Below are positions 36,329 through 46,837 of a DNA stretch of 64,000 bases, piece by piece. The translations under genes and the position numbers were made by a program. The first letter of the stretch is position 1; every line of letters starts with the position of its first letter. The notes beneath the pieces are model-generated. The model made no database searches and was not told the origin of the DNA. It was given only the letters and a program-made list of their open reading frames with translations. Source of the stretch: Leptodontidium sp. MPI-SDFR-AT-0119 (Eukaryota; Ascomycota; Leotiomycetes; Helotiales; Leptodontidiaceae); the NCBI GenBank assembly GCA_020726505.1, contig JAHLEZ010000005.1, positions 496,001 through 560,000 of the forward strand, read 5' to 3'.

Positions 36329-36879
36329 GGTGTTGAGGTTGTAGGGGTCTATTGAAGGATTGTTGGAGTGAGGTGTGATTAGACTTCACACGAAACGAGA
36401 TGAGTGCGGATCCGGGGAAGCGCCTTTCCGTTTGTGGATAAGAATTGGCAAACGGGTTGGTGGCTTGATGTTACAGCCATGGCGCCAAGCAAGAAGCAAG
36501 CATATAGAACCAGGCGAAAGACATCGGGTTTTGTTCTTACGGACGGTGAAGAGACATGAAGTTTTCAGCGAATCACGAATGGAAAGAATATACATCACGT
36601 GATTAGAGCCCGATTCATGGGTGTTCGTCGACGAACTGGAATTGCGCAAGATTTTATTATCTTCCCGATATTTTGTTTTCGCCCCTCTTTTGAGCAGGTT
36701 TGAATATGAATATCCCCGTTCCTTCCCTTGCATAGACAGAAACAGAAGCTCTCCAAAACGCTAGCCGAGCCACATGTTGACATTGATGAAATCCTCGATT
36801 TCGACACATTCATTTCCCAAATTCAGGCTCTCCTCAAAGTCCAAGTATTCCAAACACAAATCTAGATCCACCATTCTAC
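36329..36879. other. Upstream region of RNase H-fold gene B
   Basis: 551 bp between genes B and C. No coding feature seen. Confidence 0.5.
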
Positions 36880-37431
36880 TTAATAGATTGGTGGCATAAG
36901 CGTGTAAGACTCCCACGTCTGACCCACGGGAACCCAATGAAACAAGACCTCCAAGCCCTCACTCTCCAACGGCACCACCCTCTCCAACACATCCCTCATC
37001 ATAATCCTATGTCCCTCCGTTCTCAACCACCTCCATGGCCTCCTTCGCGACCATTCCGGACGCGCAACCGCCATCCTAAGTTCCGGAGAACAAGTACAGA
37101 TGACGACTCTCGAGGTAGGGAGCGCGAACTGGTGCGTAAGGACAATTTCGAGGAGCGATTGCAAGGTCGCGGATACGGCGAAGAGCTCGGCGATTTCTCT
37201 GCACTGTTGGAAGGTGTGGGGTACGTAGCTGGCGATGTTTCGGGGAGAGGAGTGACCGAAGAAGACACCGAACACGGCTTGGGTGTGGCGGTATCGTTGG
37301 GAGTAGGCTGTATCTCCGCTGATGAATATTACGATAGAGCGTGAGTCCTGGGGTAGGTATCTGAGGTGAAGGCTGTCATGATTTTGATACACTTCACCGT
37401 GTAGGTGTTGGTTGAAGAAGCGGCGGTGCAT
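36880..37431 (-). CDS. RNase H-fold protein C, degenerate
   Basis: Modelled as one exon from the first ATG at 37431, 183 residues. The frame stays open upstream to 37521 without an ATG, so an additional 5' exon is possible. The pattern follows A and B: S-I-V-I-F-I-S-G, A-V-F-G-V-F-F-G, R-E-I-A-E-L-F-A-V-S-A-T-L and R-V-V-I-C-T-C-S-P-E. Metal-ligand aspartates are replaced by Ser38 and Cys114, the helix Glu82 is kept, and the last Asp motif is absent. Its G-V-F-F-G strand is closest to gene A. It is the most degraded of the three and may be a truncated copy. Confidence 0.6.
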   Translation of the reverse strand: MHRRFFNQHLHGEVYQNHDSLHLRYLPQDSRSIVIFISGDTAYSQRYRHTQAVFGVFFGHSSPRNIASYVPHTFQQCREIAELFAVSATLQSLLEIVLTHQFALPTSRVVICTCSPELRMAVARPEWSRRRPWRWLRTEGHRIMMRDVLERVVPLESEGLEVLFHWVPVGQTWESYTLMPPIY

Positions 37432-38092
37432 TTTGGCGAAGGGTCGGATGCAAGATGCCGGTGCTGCTGTGTTTCTGTGATGTTTCTCCGAAATAACATC
37501 TATCAAGAGAGTGACAAGCAAGTAGAGAAAGTATTAGGGAACGTTCTGATGGTCATTGACCATCTCTTTGTATTCTCAGATCCATTATTGACGCCCAAAA
37601 ACTACATGTTTGAGGATAGGCCGCTAGCCGTTGCAGAAGAAACCGGCCTCGCTTAGCAGAACAAACCACTTGATTCCATTGTAGAAATGACAGCAGCGGT
37701 GAGCATTTGAAAGGGAAAGCTTACGAAGAGCGTGCTTCTATCAATTTTCAGTATCATGTTTTGTTAACATACTTGTAGGCTCCACGTTTGTATGAGATCT
37801 TTGAAGTGATGCATCACAGTTTAGAAATTGTAATCCGCTTGGATTCGCAAAGAAAGAGACCGCCACAAGTCAAAGAAACAGCCATGCACAGATTCAAAGG
37901 ACTGCAAAACAAGCTGAAGATATGCAGAGACCACTTCTGAGAGACAGCTAAGATGTGAATATATTAAGGTGATGGGCAAGCTGGGATGAGAAGGGAAATT
38001 TAGTCAGATAGGGTTGGATTAGGCAGAGACTGATAGAAGCAGTATGCTTTTTGGCCAGCAACTGATCCGATGAGCAGCTTTTGCTCCTTCCG
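37432..38092. other. Intergenic, no supported gene
   Basis: Upstream of RNase H-fold gene C and downstream of the Lcb2-like gene. No feature recognised. Confidence 0.5.
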
Positions 38093-40182
38093 TCATTTCA
38101 ATTGACACCTGCAGTCCTGCACGCCACTGGCAATGACGTTCTCCAAAGCCCATCTCGGGGGCATGACTTTTCGAGAACGACGATCATCGACCTTCTGAAC
38201 ATCCTCCAGAGTCATGCCCTCAGGAAGCGGATCAATACCACCCATGATACCCGTGCTAAACTTCAAATCCAGAAGATCACCAATCTCATCACAAGCCTTC
38301 AAGACACGATCCATATCCTCTTTGTTATGCGCAGCACTAACGCAGAACCTCACTCTGGCGGTCAGAAGTGGCGTGGCGGGGTACCCCGCAATGACAACAC
38401 TGATCTTCCTTTGTAACATCTCTCTTGAAAATGCTGGTAGTTTTCCTGGATGATAGAGCATCATTGGCACGATGGGAGAATCGTCATGGCCGTACACGAT
38501 GAAGCCGAGTCGTTTCAGACCTAGACGAAGATAGCGGGAGTTGAAAGTGATGCGTTGGAGGCGCTCGAGACCAGCTGCTGTGGAGGTGATCTGACGCAGA
38601 GAGGATAAGATTTGCATGAGGACCGGAGGAGCGGGCGATTCGCCGTAAAGCATGGCTGCGTTCGAGACGCGCAGTTTCTGAATGATGGATTGTGAGGCTG
38701 CGATGTATCCGCCGTTTGCTCCGAAGGATTTGGTGAGTGTGCCCATGAGGATGTCGATTTCTGAAGTGTCGATGTTGAAGTAGTCACAGATGCCTCGACC
38801 ACGGGGACTAGACAAGTCAGTGATCTGCTCCATTCCTGGGGAATACGGCACTCACCCAAGTGCTCCTATCGAATGAGCTTCATCTATAAATAGATAGAAT
38901 TTGTATTTCTTCTTGAGAAGACAGATACCGGGTAGGTTGGCAATCGTTCCTTCCATCGAAAACAACCCCTCGCACACAACCAATATTTTCCTCCATGGTT
39001 TGTAAGTACGTGGCTGGCCCTGCCCGATGTTTTCCCGTAACAGTCTTTCCAAGTCGTTCATGTCGTTATGTCTATAGCTTTTGATCATTGCTCCGCTCAG
39101 CCTGGCACCAACCCGAATACTAGCGTGATTCAGCTCGTCTGAAAGGATTAGACAGCCAGGACCCATCAGATCAGGGAACGACGTAGCGTTCGTGCTGAAC
39201 CCCATGGAGAAAACCATTGCGTCTTCCTTGCCGACAAAACCTGCTATTTCTCGTTCAACTTCTTGGGTGAGGTCTGAAGTGCCAGTATCCAGTCGAGGAG
39301 AAGCGGAAGAAATTCCATACTTGGTAATGGCTACGTGGACATCGTCCGCACATGGTCCGTTGGACTGAGCAAAACCCAGGTAATTGTACGAACTCAGGTT
39401 CAGAGTTTCCGTGTGGCCACCGCTGTATTCGAAAGTCTCGTTGTAATCATGAGAGATGCGGTCCAGAAGTGTGATATAGCGACCGGGCACACCCGTGATT
39501 CTGTGGCGTGTTAGCACGAGAAGCTTCAGTTGAGGAGTAGGTGGGAAATTGCTTACGGCCTCATGAAGCAATCATTCATCCTCGTTTTCAATCTCCGGAA
39601 ATAGAAATTGTCAAAGTCGCTGCTGAGGGCGGCATATCCATCCCTCTCCTTGAAATCCTTATACTTCTCAGGCTTGAATATTTTTCCAAAGATATCCCGG
39701 GTGCGTCCAAAGGCGATCAGGATCATGTAGCTCAGGTAGGTCGTCAGGAGGTAGAAGTAGGCTGGTTCGTCCACGATGTGTTCGGGCAGAGGGCCACCCA
39801 TGTGCTGGGACACATGGCGATGATCCGGACTGCCAATGGGACCAAATTGGGAATGGATCGGTTCTTCTAGATGTTCCTCTTCGTCTTTTGTTGAGGTTCC
39901 GGACACGTCGTTCGACAGGGTGTTCAGTTGCTGTTGACCGATCACGGTTTGGGCGAATTCCGCGGAAGAAGAAGTCTTCTGATCATCACCAAATTCGTCG
40001 TGGTCGAATTCATCTTCATCGGTATAGCAGTCGTAGAGATTATCCCGTTTGAGAGCAGGAGGTACGAGCATGAATTGTTCGAGTCCATTGAAGCACTTGT
40101 GGATATTCGATGCTGTGATGACAGTGATTGCCAGGATCCTCCTGAGTCTGCATGCTGCTGCTGGAAAGTCCCACGATGCCAT
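38093..40182 (-). CDS. Serine palmitoyltransferase subunit 2-like (divergent Lcb2)
   Basis: Exons 40182-39557, 39500-38856 and 38807-38093 give 661 residues. Lcb2 is the PLP-binding subunit of the ER enzyme that condenses serine with palmitoyl-CoA, the first step of sphingolipid synthesis. A hydrophobic segment (about 145-165) precedes the family block D-G-Y-A-A-L-S-S-D-F-D-N-F-Y. The PLP lysine is Lys450 in G-T-L-T-K-S-F-G-A-N-G-G-Y-I-A, with S-D-E-L-N-H-A-S and D-E-A-H-S-I-G-A-L-G upstream. Compared with housekeeping Lcb2 as I know it, the Cys-Gly block is S-S-A-S-P-R-L-D-T-G and the following L-H is L-T. This suggests a second, diverged paralogue. It is divergent from the FMN reductase gene. 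Confidence 0.88.
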
Positions 40183-41339
40183 CTTTGATCAATCAACGAC
40201 TGTATTTGTGGTGAGAAGGAGCATAAAAATGAAGTTCAACAAAAACTTGAACAACGCGTGCTGGGAGACGCGGCACAGCCCGCCCCACTGAATGCCGAGG
40301 GAAATGAGGGGCAGGGGTCTGCATGAAGCCATTCTTTAGTCATTCTTTATTAAAGACAGAAATAACATCGTGGACTCTGTTGAAGGCTTCGTTCTAGTTT
40401 TTCAAGGCCGTTTTTGCTAACAGTGCCTTAAAAGGAACTGTGTGCCGGGTTGAATCACTACCAAGAGATTATCACGATGCTTCATTGCGTCTTCCTGTTG
40501 CTTAAAAAGGAACCGTTAATCTATTAGCGTTAACTAGATCATCCTCTGGGTATCAATCTTGCTTTTGATAGGGAACTTGTTTCGCTTGTCGTCTTTGAGG
40601 TATTATTTTTTGAGGCTTCGCGCTCCTGGGAACTACAAAAACAGTCTCGCTTAACCCCCCCCCCTTCCCCCCCCTCCCCCCCCCTCCTCCGCGCAACGTC
40701 CACTTGTTGGGCAGGGAAACAACATTCGCTCTGCAGCGCAGAAATCAAGTATTTTCATTTGTTGTTCTAGCTTCCTAGGCTCTATGCTTCACAGAAGCAT
40801 CATAACTACTTCCAAGAGCACTCCCGCTTTGAAAGCTTGTCTCAACATCTCACACAAGCCATGACAGCACACCGGAGCATTCGATCGGTCCGTACCGACT
40901 ACGGATTCGAAATCAATGCGGCGCTCACGTAAGTAAGAAATTCTATTCTTTGTTAAGCCGGTATCGTATTCCTTCACGCATTACGTGGGGATAGAATTAC
41001 TCATCCTTCTGTATTGTGTCGCCGATTTCTGCGAATGCGAGGGACCCACTTTCCGCCGCCCTTCGCCGCCCCTGCATAAGTCGCTTCTGCTCATTGGCTG
41101 GTAGGAGCCAGCCGAAGTTGATGAGTTGATATTGCCACTTACTTCCAGGAGAAAGGGGATGCTTAGAAAAGTATTAAAGGGACCTTCTATCTTCTGTTCT
41201 TCACAATTCGCTAGTTCAGACTCAATCAAGAAGAAAGGATTCAGCAGAAACAAATTTCTCGAGTCAAATTTTAAACTCTTGTCCATCTTCTCCTCCTACA
41301 CTTACAGATCAACAAAACACAACTTCAGAACACATCAAG
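40183..41339. promoter_or_regulatory. Divergent promoter region, Lcb2-like and FMN reductase
   Basis: 1.16 kb between outward-reading genes, with a C-rich tract at 40655-40690 and an A/C-rich leader just before 41340. No gene supported. Confidence 0.5.
40655..40684. repeat. Poly-C tract (G-quadruplex/i-motif candidate)
   Basis: Runs of 10, 8 and 9 C separated by TT and T; the minus strand is therefore G10, G8, G9, able in principle to form a G-quadruplex. It sits about 470 bp upstream of the Lcb2-like start. Confidence 0.85.
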
Positions 41340-41975
41340 ATGTCTCAAGCTTCAAAGAAGATTGGTGTCATCATCGGCAGCACTCGTCCAAACCGCATCG
41401 GTGATCAAGTCGCCGCCCTCATCAAGTCGGTCCTCGAAGAAGCCTCATCGGAGACGACCCTTGCCTCTCCACCAACCCTCTCCATCGTCGACATAGCCTC
41501 CTTCAACCTCCCTCTCTTCAACGAAAAAATCATGCCCGCCATGGTCCCCGCCCAAGGAGAATTCGCGTACGAGCACAGCAAAGTTTGGAGCGCCGAAATT
41601 GCCAAGTACGACGCTTACGTTTTCGTGACTGCTGAATGGAATTTCGGTTTACCAGGAGGAGCAAAGAATGCTATCGATTACCTCTACCACGCTTGGATTG
41701 GAAAGCCGGTCATGATTGTTAGTTATGGTATCATGGGAGGCTTGTCGGCGAGTGATGCGTTGAAGAAGACGTTGGCGGGAATGCATCTGCAGGTCATCGA
41801 TACGAGAGTTTCTTTGACTTTCCCTGACGCGGACCCGGCGCAGCATAACATGAGTCCGGGATTGCTGGGGGCTATGGGAGGAAAGCTCATTGAGCCTGTT
41901 GCTGAGAAGTGGAAGGTGGAGTCGAAGGACGAGATTCTCAAGGCTTATGGTGAGCTGCAGGCCAAGCTTGTTTAA
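41340..41975 (+). CDS. NADPH-dependent FMN reductase family protein
   Basis: Single exon, 211 residues. The flavodoxin-like fold is shown by the phosphate loop G-S-T-R-P-N-R-I-G (13-21) after a hydrophobic strand, and the flavin-binding block E-W-N-F-G-L-P-G-G-A-K-N-A-I-D (99-113). The family uses NAD(P)H to reduce FMN, quinones or similar substrates in the cytosol, often in stress defence or metabolism. The physiological substrate cannot be read from sequence. The stop lies only about 86 bp from the end of the convergent regulator gene. Confidence 0.9.
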   Translation: MSQASKKIGVIIGSTRPNRIGDQVAALIKSVLEEASSETTLASPPTLSIVDIASFNLPLFNEKIMPAMVPAQGEFAYEHSKVWSAEIAKYDAYVFVTAEWNFGLPGGAKNAIDYLYHAWIGKPVMIVSYGIMGGLSASDALKKTLAGMHLQVIDTRVSLTFPDADPAQHNMSPGLLGAMGGKLIEPVAEKWKVESKDEILKAYGELQAKLV

Positions 41976-42061
41976 TTCGCTTAACAGTGGGCCTGGCATG
42001 CAAGGAACTTTGCTCGTCGATCTTCTGCGTCTTCAACGGCCTTTAGATAGTTTGCTTCAGT

Positions 42062-43806
42062 TCAGTCAGTAGTTGCATGGATATAGGCTTCGGTAGAACA
42101 AAGACTCTTACATGCAAGTTTGCTTCTCACTTCCACGGCTCTCAACATTTGTTTCACGGTCTGAATGTAGGCCATCCATCCTTCCGTGTCTTCATCCACG
42201 ATGCCAAAATCTAGACTCAATACCGCTGCATACTGTGCTCTGTGGAAGACCCAGATAGGAACTGCCATCAATTGTGCATCCGAAGCACTCGACGAGTTCA
42301 GTGAACCATCGAGCATCATTCTGAGAGCCGATTTTAGCCCTAACGCAGCACGCGATTGGAAAACTTCTTTTTCATGAACTTCCATGGGTTTTGGTTCTAC
42401 TGAAACTTCGTAACAGTTGAGCATTAGGATTGCACTGCTCAAATTTAGCCTGCGGATAATCAGAGGGGCAAGTGAAGTGCTACCTTAAACAGATCGAATA
42501 CGGCCAGCAGAGATGGCCATGATCGCTTGGCTGCAGCAAATCCATAGCATACGAACGTAATGTATTGTCGACGTATACTGCTCCACAAGATGAGGAATTT
42601 GGATTAGATGCGCTTACACGATCGATAACATGGCCGAGAAGGTAGGCTCCTTGAGCCACTCGTGCATGAACACTCAGTTCGACGGTGCCAGGCCTAGGCG
42701 CTTCTCCGCTTTGCTTTAAGCCTCGGGAGACGGGTTGTTTTATGCCATCTTCAGAAGGGAGCATGTCTGAAGAATTGATTTTTGTTATGGCGAAAGGAAG
42801 CTTCTTGTCGGGGTACTCCAACATTGAGATTCTTCTTTCTGTCAGTCACAACTCGCTGTCGATCTGCCTACAGCTGCGAAAGCAAGTTAGTACTTACCGC
42901 TCAAGGATTATGATACCCCACCAAACTTGTCTTTGTCGCGCCGCCATAAACTCTGCATCAGGACTCGGCTGGAAATCGTGGGACAAAGTCTTGTCAAATC
43001 CAAGAAGGTACCCCATCCTGGCACATGCTCCGAGGGTTTGGTAAGTGGCTTCATGAAGTGCCTGGCTATGTTCGTAAAATGCTAGCAAAATCCCAGCCTG
43101 TACCAGCTCTATGTTTGATCTTCCAGTTGACATAAGAAAGGAATATAAGCCTTTCGTAGTATGGTACAGTTGCTCTAGACTGGTTCTCTCACGAGGAATT
43201 GTCTGGTGCAGCTGGCTCACCAGATGAATCGTCAAGACCAAGATTGCAACTTCTCCTTTTGGCAGATTCCGTTGAACCAGAATCTGGTCGTAGAGGATTT
43301 CTTTTGAAAGAATCGGAAGCCACTTATGGACGAAGTTGAAATACGTAGAACATGACGACAGAATGCCATCATCTTCAGCTCCGTCTCGGCTTATGATGGA
43401 CCAGCATTGCTCGGTAAGCTGTTCATCTAAATCAAGGACTCCGTGCTCTCCCGACGGTATCAAGAATACAGACTGTGGCGTGATGAACGTAAACGGGTTG
43501 ATTAGTTCAGGGAAGAAGTGGCGATCGTAACCAGCATATCTGGCAATAGCTGTTTCGACGACGGCGTCGACTGATTCTGGCGGGGTTGAGAGACCATGTG
43601 ACTGCGAGGTGCTGTAATTGCATGGCAATCGAAGCCTAGGAGTACATTGAGTTGAGTCGTGTTGTCTTTCAGAGATATGTCTACTTCACTTACCTGGTGC
43701 ATCTCGCACAGCCTGGTAGAGCTCTATCGCATTTCTTCTTCCGGTGCTTACATCGTTGGCAGACATTGAAGGATAGCAGATGTGTCTCCCCATGTACGGA
43801 ATCCAT
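42062..43806 (-). CDS. Zn2Cys6 fungal transcription factor
   Basis: Exons 43806-43694, 43635-42898, 42834-42484 and 42449-42062 give 529 residues. The zinc cluster has Cys16, 19, 26, 33, 36 and 43 (C-x2-C-x6-C-x6-C-x2-C-x6-C), with K-H-R-K-K-K between the second and third. The last Cys comes from exon 2. The rest fits the fungal-specific regulatory domain, including Q-A-G-I-L-L-A-F-Y-E-H, T-L-G-A-C-A-R-M and W-W-G-I-I-I-L-E-R. The acceptor of the third exon (AAAG at 42835-42838) is weak but is the one I found that keeps frame. The start is the first in-frame ATG. It reads away from the methyltransferase gene. Confidence 0.82.
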
Positions 43807-44764
43807 CTCCCGGTTTGCAGTTTCGTGTTGGTTTGCAATTTGAAGATGTGGCGTTGATGTTGCTGATTCAAGCGGGAATGGAGCGAATGACAAATCAAAA
43901 AATTAAATTGGCAGTCACGTGTGTCTCACATGCCCAGCCAGCCAATAAGACTTCGTTCGAGACGAAGTGGCACACACATTGAATAGCGAGGACAGGTTTC
44001 CATAAGCTCGTCTTGCCTCGGTAGGACAACAGCCTCTCCTCGATATCGTTTCGACCTAGGTAGATATCGTTCCCTCGCTAACCTCTAGAAGCTCGCTTAA
44101 ACCAGTTGTTTATTCGTATTTGGCCAAGTAAAAGCTTAAAATCTCCAGGATTGATGCCGTAGATCTGAAATTAGTCCATATAGGAAATCCCTCTCTGTTG
44201 GAATATGTCTAGCACACGGAGGCTGGCCGAACGACTTGATTAACCCGCCCATCAACAAATACAGGAACCAAATCCACCACCAACAGTCCTCGCATTTACG
44301 CTCCCCAACTCCTCTACATAATCAACCCCATATCAATCCCATCAGCACAGAATCTCAATCCAAACAAGCTTCCCTAAAATTCTCTTCCTCCGGAATCTTC
44401 TTCCTTGCTGTACGACGTCACACATATAAATTCCCAACCCATTGGCTCGCGATCCCACCTCGGCTGAGAAACCCGAATTTGCCTTTTACCCCGCCGATTG
44501 GCGGATAAAGCATCTTCGATATGAACCCGGCGTACAAACACTGCGTGCGTTAGGAGTACAGGAAATTGTGCTGGGTTGTACAGGATGAACGCGTGTGCTG
44601 TGTTGTGTCTGGGTGTGTCGTGGCTGCTGGGAGCAAGCGTCATGAGGAAGGCACCGTAACGGCTGCAGGACTGTTTTTGTTGTTCCGTGGTTTGTTGTTG
44701 TTATCGAGTACACTGTACACAGAGTAATTTACCTTCAGCAAAGACGAGCAGTGAGATATTTACG
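43807..44764. promoter_or_regulatory. Divergent promoter region, regulator and methyltransferase
   Basis: 958 bp between head-to-head genes. Open frames here are shadows without family features. Confidence 0.45.
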
Positions 44765-46602
44765 ATGGTGTTTAAGCGCTCGAGAGACGAGATGGAGGCT
44801 TACGATGATGCGGAGGAGACAAATGGGAATTGTGGGTACCGGGTGAGGCGTTGTGGGGTGTATGCTGACTCTGACTGCAGCAGATCTTGGGGGAGATCGT
44901 GGAGGTTCAAGCCACGTGGGAGCCGCTCCGATTTGTGATGAGCATAAATCAACGACAGAGGAAGAAACGCCAGTTCTATCCCCTTCTTCGCGTGTTCAAG
45001 AGGAAGTGGAGGAACCTTCAGATGCAGATAAGGAATCGAAAATCGAGAAGGAGGCGGATGTTGGCAAAGATGTTGAGCAGTCGAAGGCTGTGGTTGAAGA
45101 AGACACTGCTGAGAAGCTGGATCAACCGTCTTTGCTGGATCCAGAAGAGGTTCAAGAACTGGAGAATCCAGATACTCCTAGTATCACTACATTATCAGTG
45201 CGTACAAATCTACACACCTATCGATGTGGCTTTGCAAGTATCTCAGCTGACGACTTCTAGGTCGATAGCAGCAATCATGGGAGTGAGCGAGATGACGACT
45301 CTGCTCTCGGGGATGCAAGTATTTAGTGAGTTTGGTGCACTGATTCCATGAAGACCTGGTTGACAGGATATGAAGTACAACCTCCACCTCGGTGCGGTCA
45401 AGTGTTTTTCAGTTTGTTCAGGAGAACGGTCGGACGTACCATGCGTATCGAGAAGGCAGTAAGCTCAGCGTCATCAAACGTGGATCGGAGAAGAAAGCTA
45501 ACAAAAACAAGAATACTACCTACCAAACGACGAAGTAAGCCTTTCTCCCCCAAATCCAAAGAGATAACAATGCTCCGACTAACAAATCTTTCAGATGGAG
45601 CAAGACAGACTCGGTAAATTCTACCTTTTGAAGGTCAACAAGAGTCGCAGCTGACATCTTTCCAGATCTTCAACATCACCTCTTCCTATTAACTCTGTCT
45701 GGAGAGCTTTACAACGCCCCAATCAAAGATATCCCAGGCGGTCTTCATAACGTCCTAGACATCGCCACAGGCACAGGGATATGGGCTATAGAATTCGCGC
45801 ACCAGTTCCCCTCCGCCAACGTGATCGGGACGGATCTAAGTCCCATCCAGCCAGACTTGTACTCTCCATCCCTCCCACCTCCTCCATCAAAAGTCTTTGT
45901 AGCATAGTGTACTGACAAGCACAAGCGCCCCACCAAACTGCCACTTCGAAGTCGACGACGCCGAAGACCCCTGGCTGTTCCCCTACCAATTCGACTACAT
46001 CCACGGCCGAGCACTCGCCACCTGTTTCAAATCGCACCTCCCCGTCTTCCGCTCCGCATTCGCATACACCAAACCCGGTGGGTATTTCGAGTTACAAGAT
46101 TGCATCGTCCCATTCCGTTGTATAGACGATAGTATCAAGGGCACGGCTCTGGAGCGATGGGTGGAGCTTATTATGGCTGGGACGGCGAAGTTGGGGAAGG
46201 ATTGGACGAGGGTGAAGCGGTACAGGGAGATGATGGTCGAGGCCGGGTTTGAGGATGTGGTGGAGAGGAAGTATGAGTGGCCTGTTGGGACGTGGGCGAG
46301 GGGGGAGAGGATGAAGATGTTGGGGTTGTGGTATAGGGAGGATTTGCTCGCTGGGTTGCAGGGCTTTACGGTGGCGGTTTTGACGAGGGCGTTGGGGATG
46401 GGGAGGGAGGAGGTTGAGGTCTTGTTGGTGGGTGTCAGGGAGGATATTAGGAGTAATAAGATTCATATCTATATTCCTGTGTGAGTTAACTTTCCTTTCC
46501 CTGTGGGTGTTGGGAAGTGAGCAAAGGACTGGGATAGCACTGACACTGACACTTGGTAGGCGAGTTGTGCATGGACGAAAGCCACTTGAGATTGAGCAAT
46601 GA
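44765..46602 (+). CDS. LaeA-like SAM-dependent methyltransferase
   Basis: Exons 44765-44831, 44881-45197, 45261-45325, 45403-45458, 45512-45534, 45595-45613, 45666-45858, 45926-46480 and 46560-46602 give 445 residues. An acidic, disordered N-terminus (to about 140) precedes the family block [22 protein letters not shown]. Then come the SAM-binding V-L-D-I-A-T-G-T-G (212-220), G-T-D-L-S-P-I-Q-P and F-D-Y-I-H-G-R-A-L. Members range from LaeA-type regulators of secondary metabolism to small-molecule methyltransferases; the substrate is unknown. Exons 5 and 6 are 23 and 19 nt. Exon 1 donor and exon 8 acceptor are the least certain. Confidence 0.85.
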
Positions 46603-46837
46603 GGAATGAATTGGTATTTGGGAGGATGGGGTATGAGTATAATCGGGAACAAGCCAGGCTTTTGTATGTGTAGGTAGCCTTTGGTAAATATACTCTTCAC
46701 TTGGCTTACCTTGTTCTTACATTTCTGCGTGAAGAACGACTGGAATATTTCTGCTTTGGTCATAAAATCGTGAATTCATTGCTATCCTACATTGTCGCGT
46801 GTTGCGTGTCTCATGTCTCATAACCCCAAAGCTCAAA

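Noticed and set aside
46092..46763. 223-codon minus-strand frame rich in His/Pro/Leu
   Set aside because: Antisense to the methyltransferase exon, whose motifs are clear; the composition is a by-product of GA-rich coding DNA.
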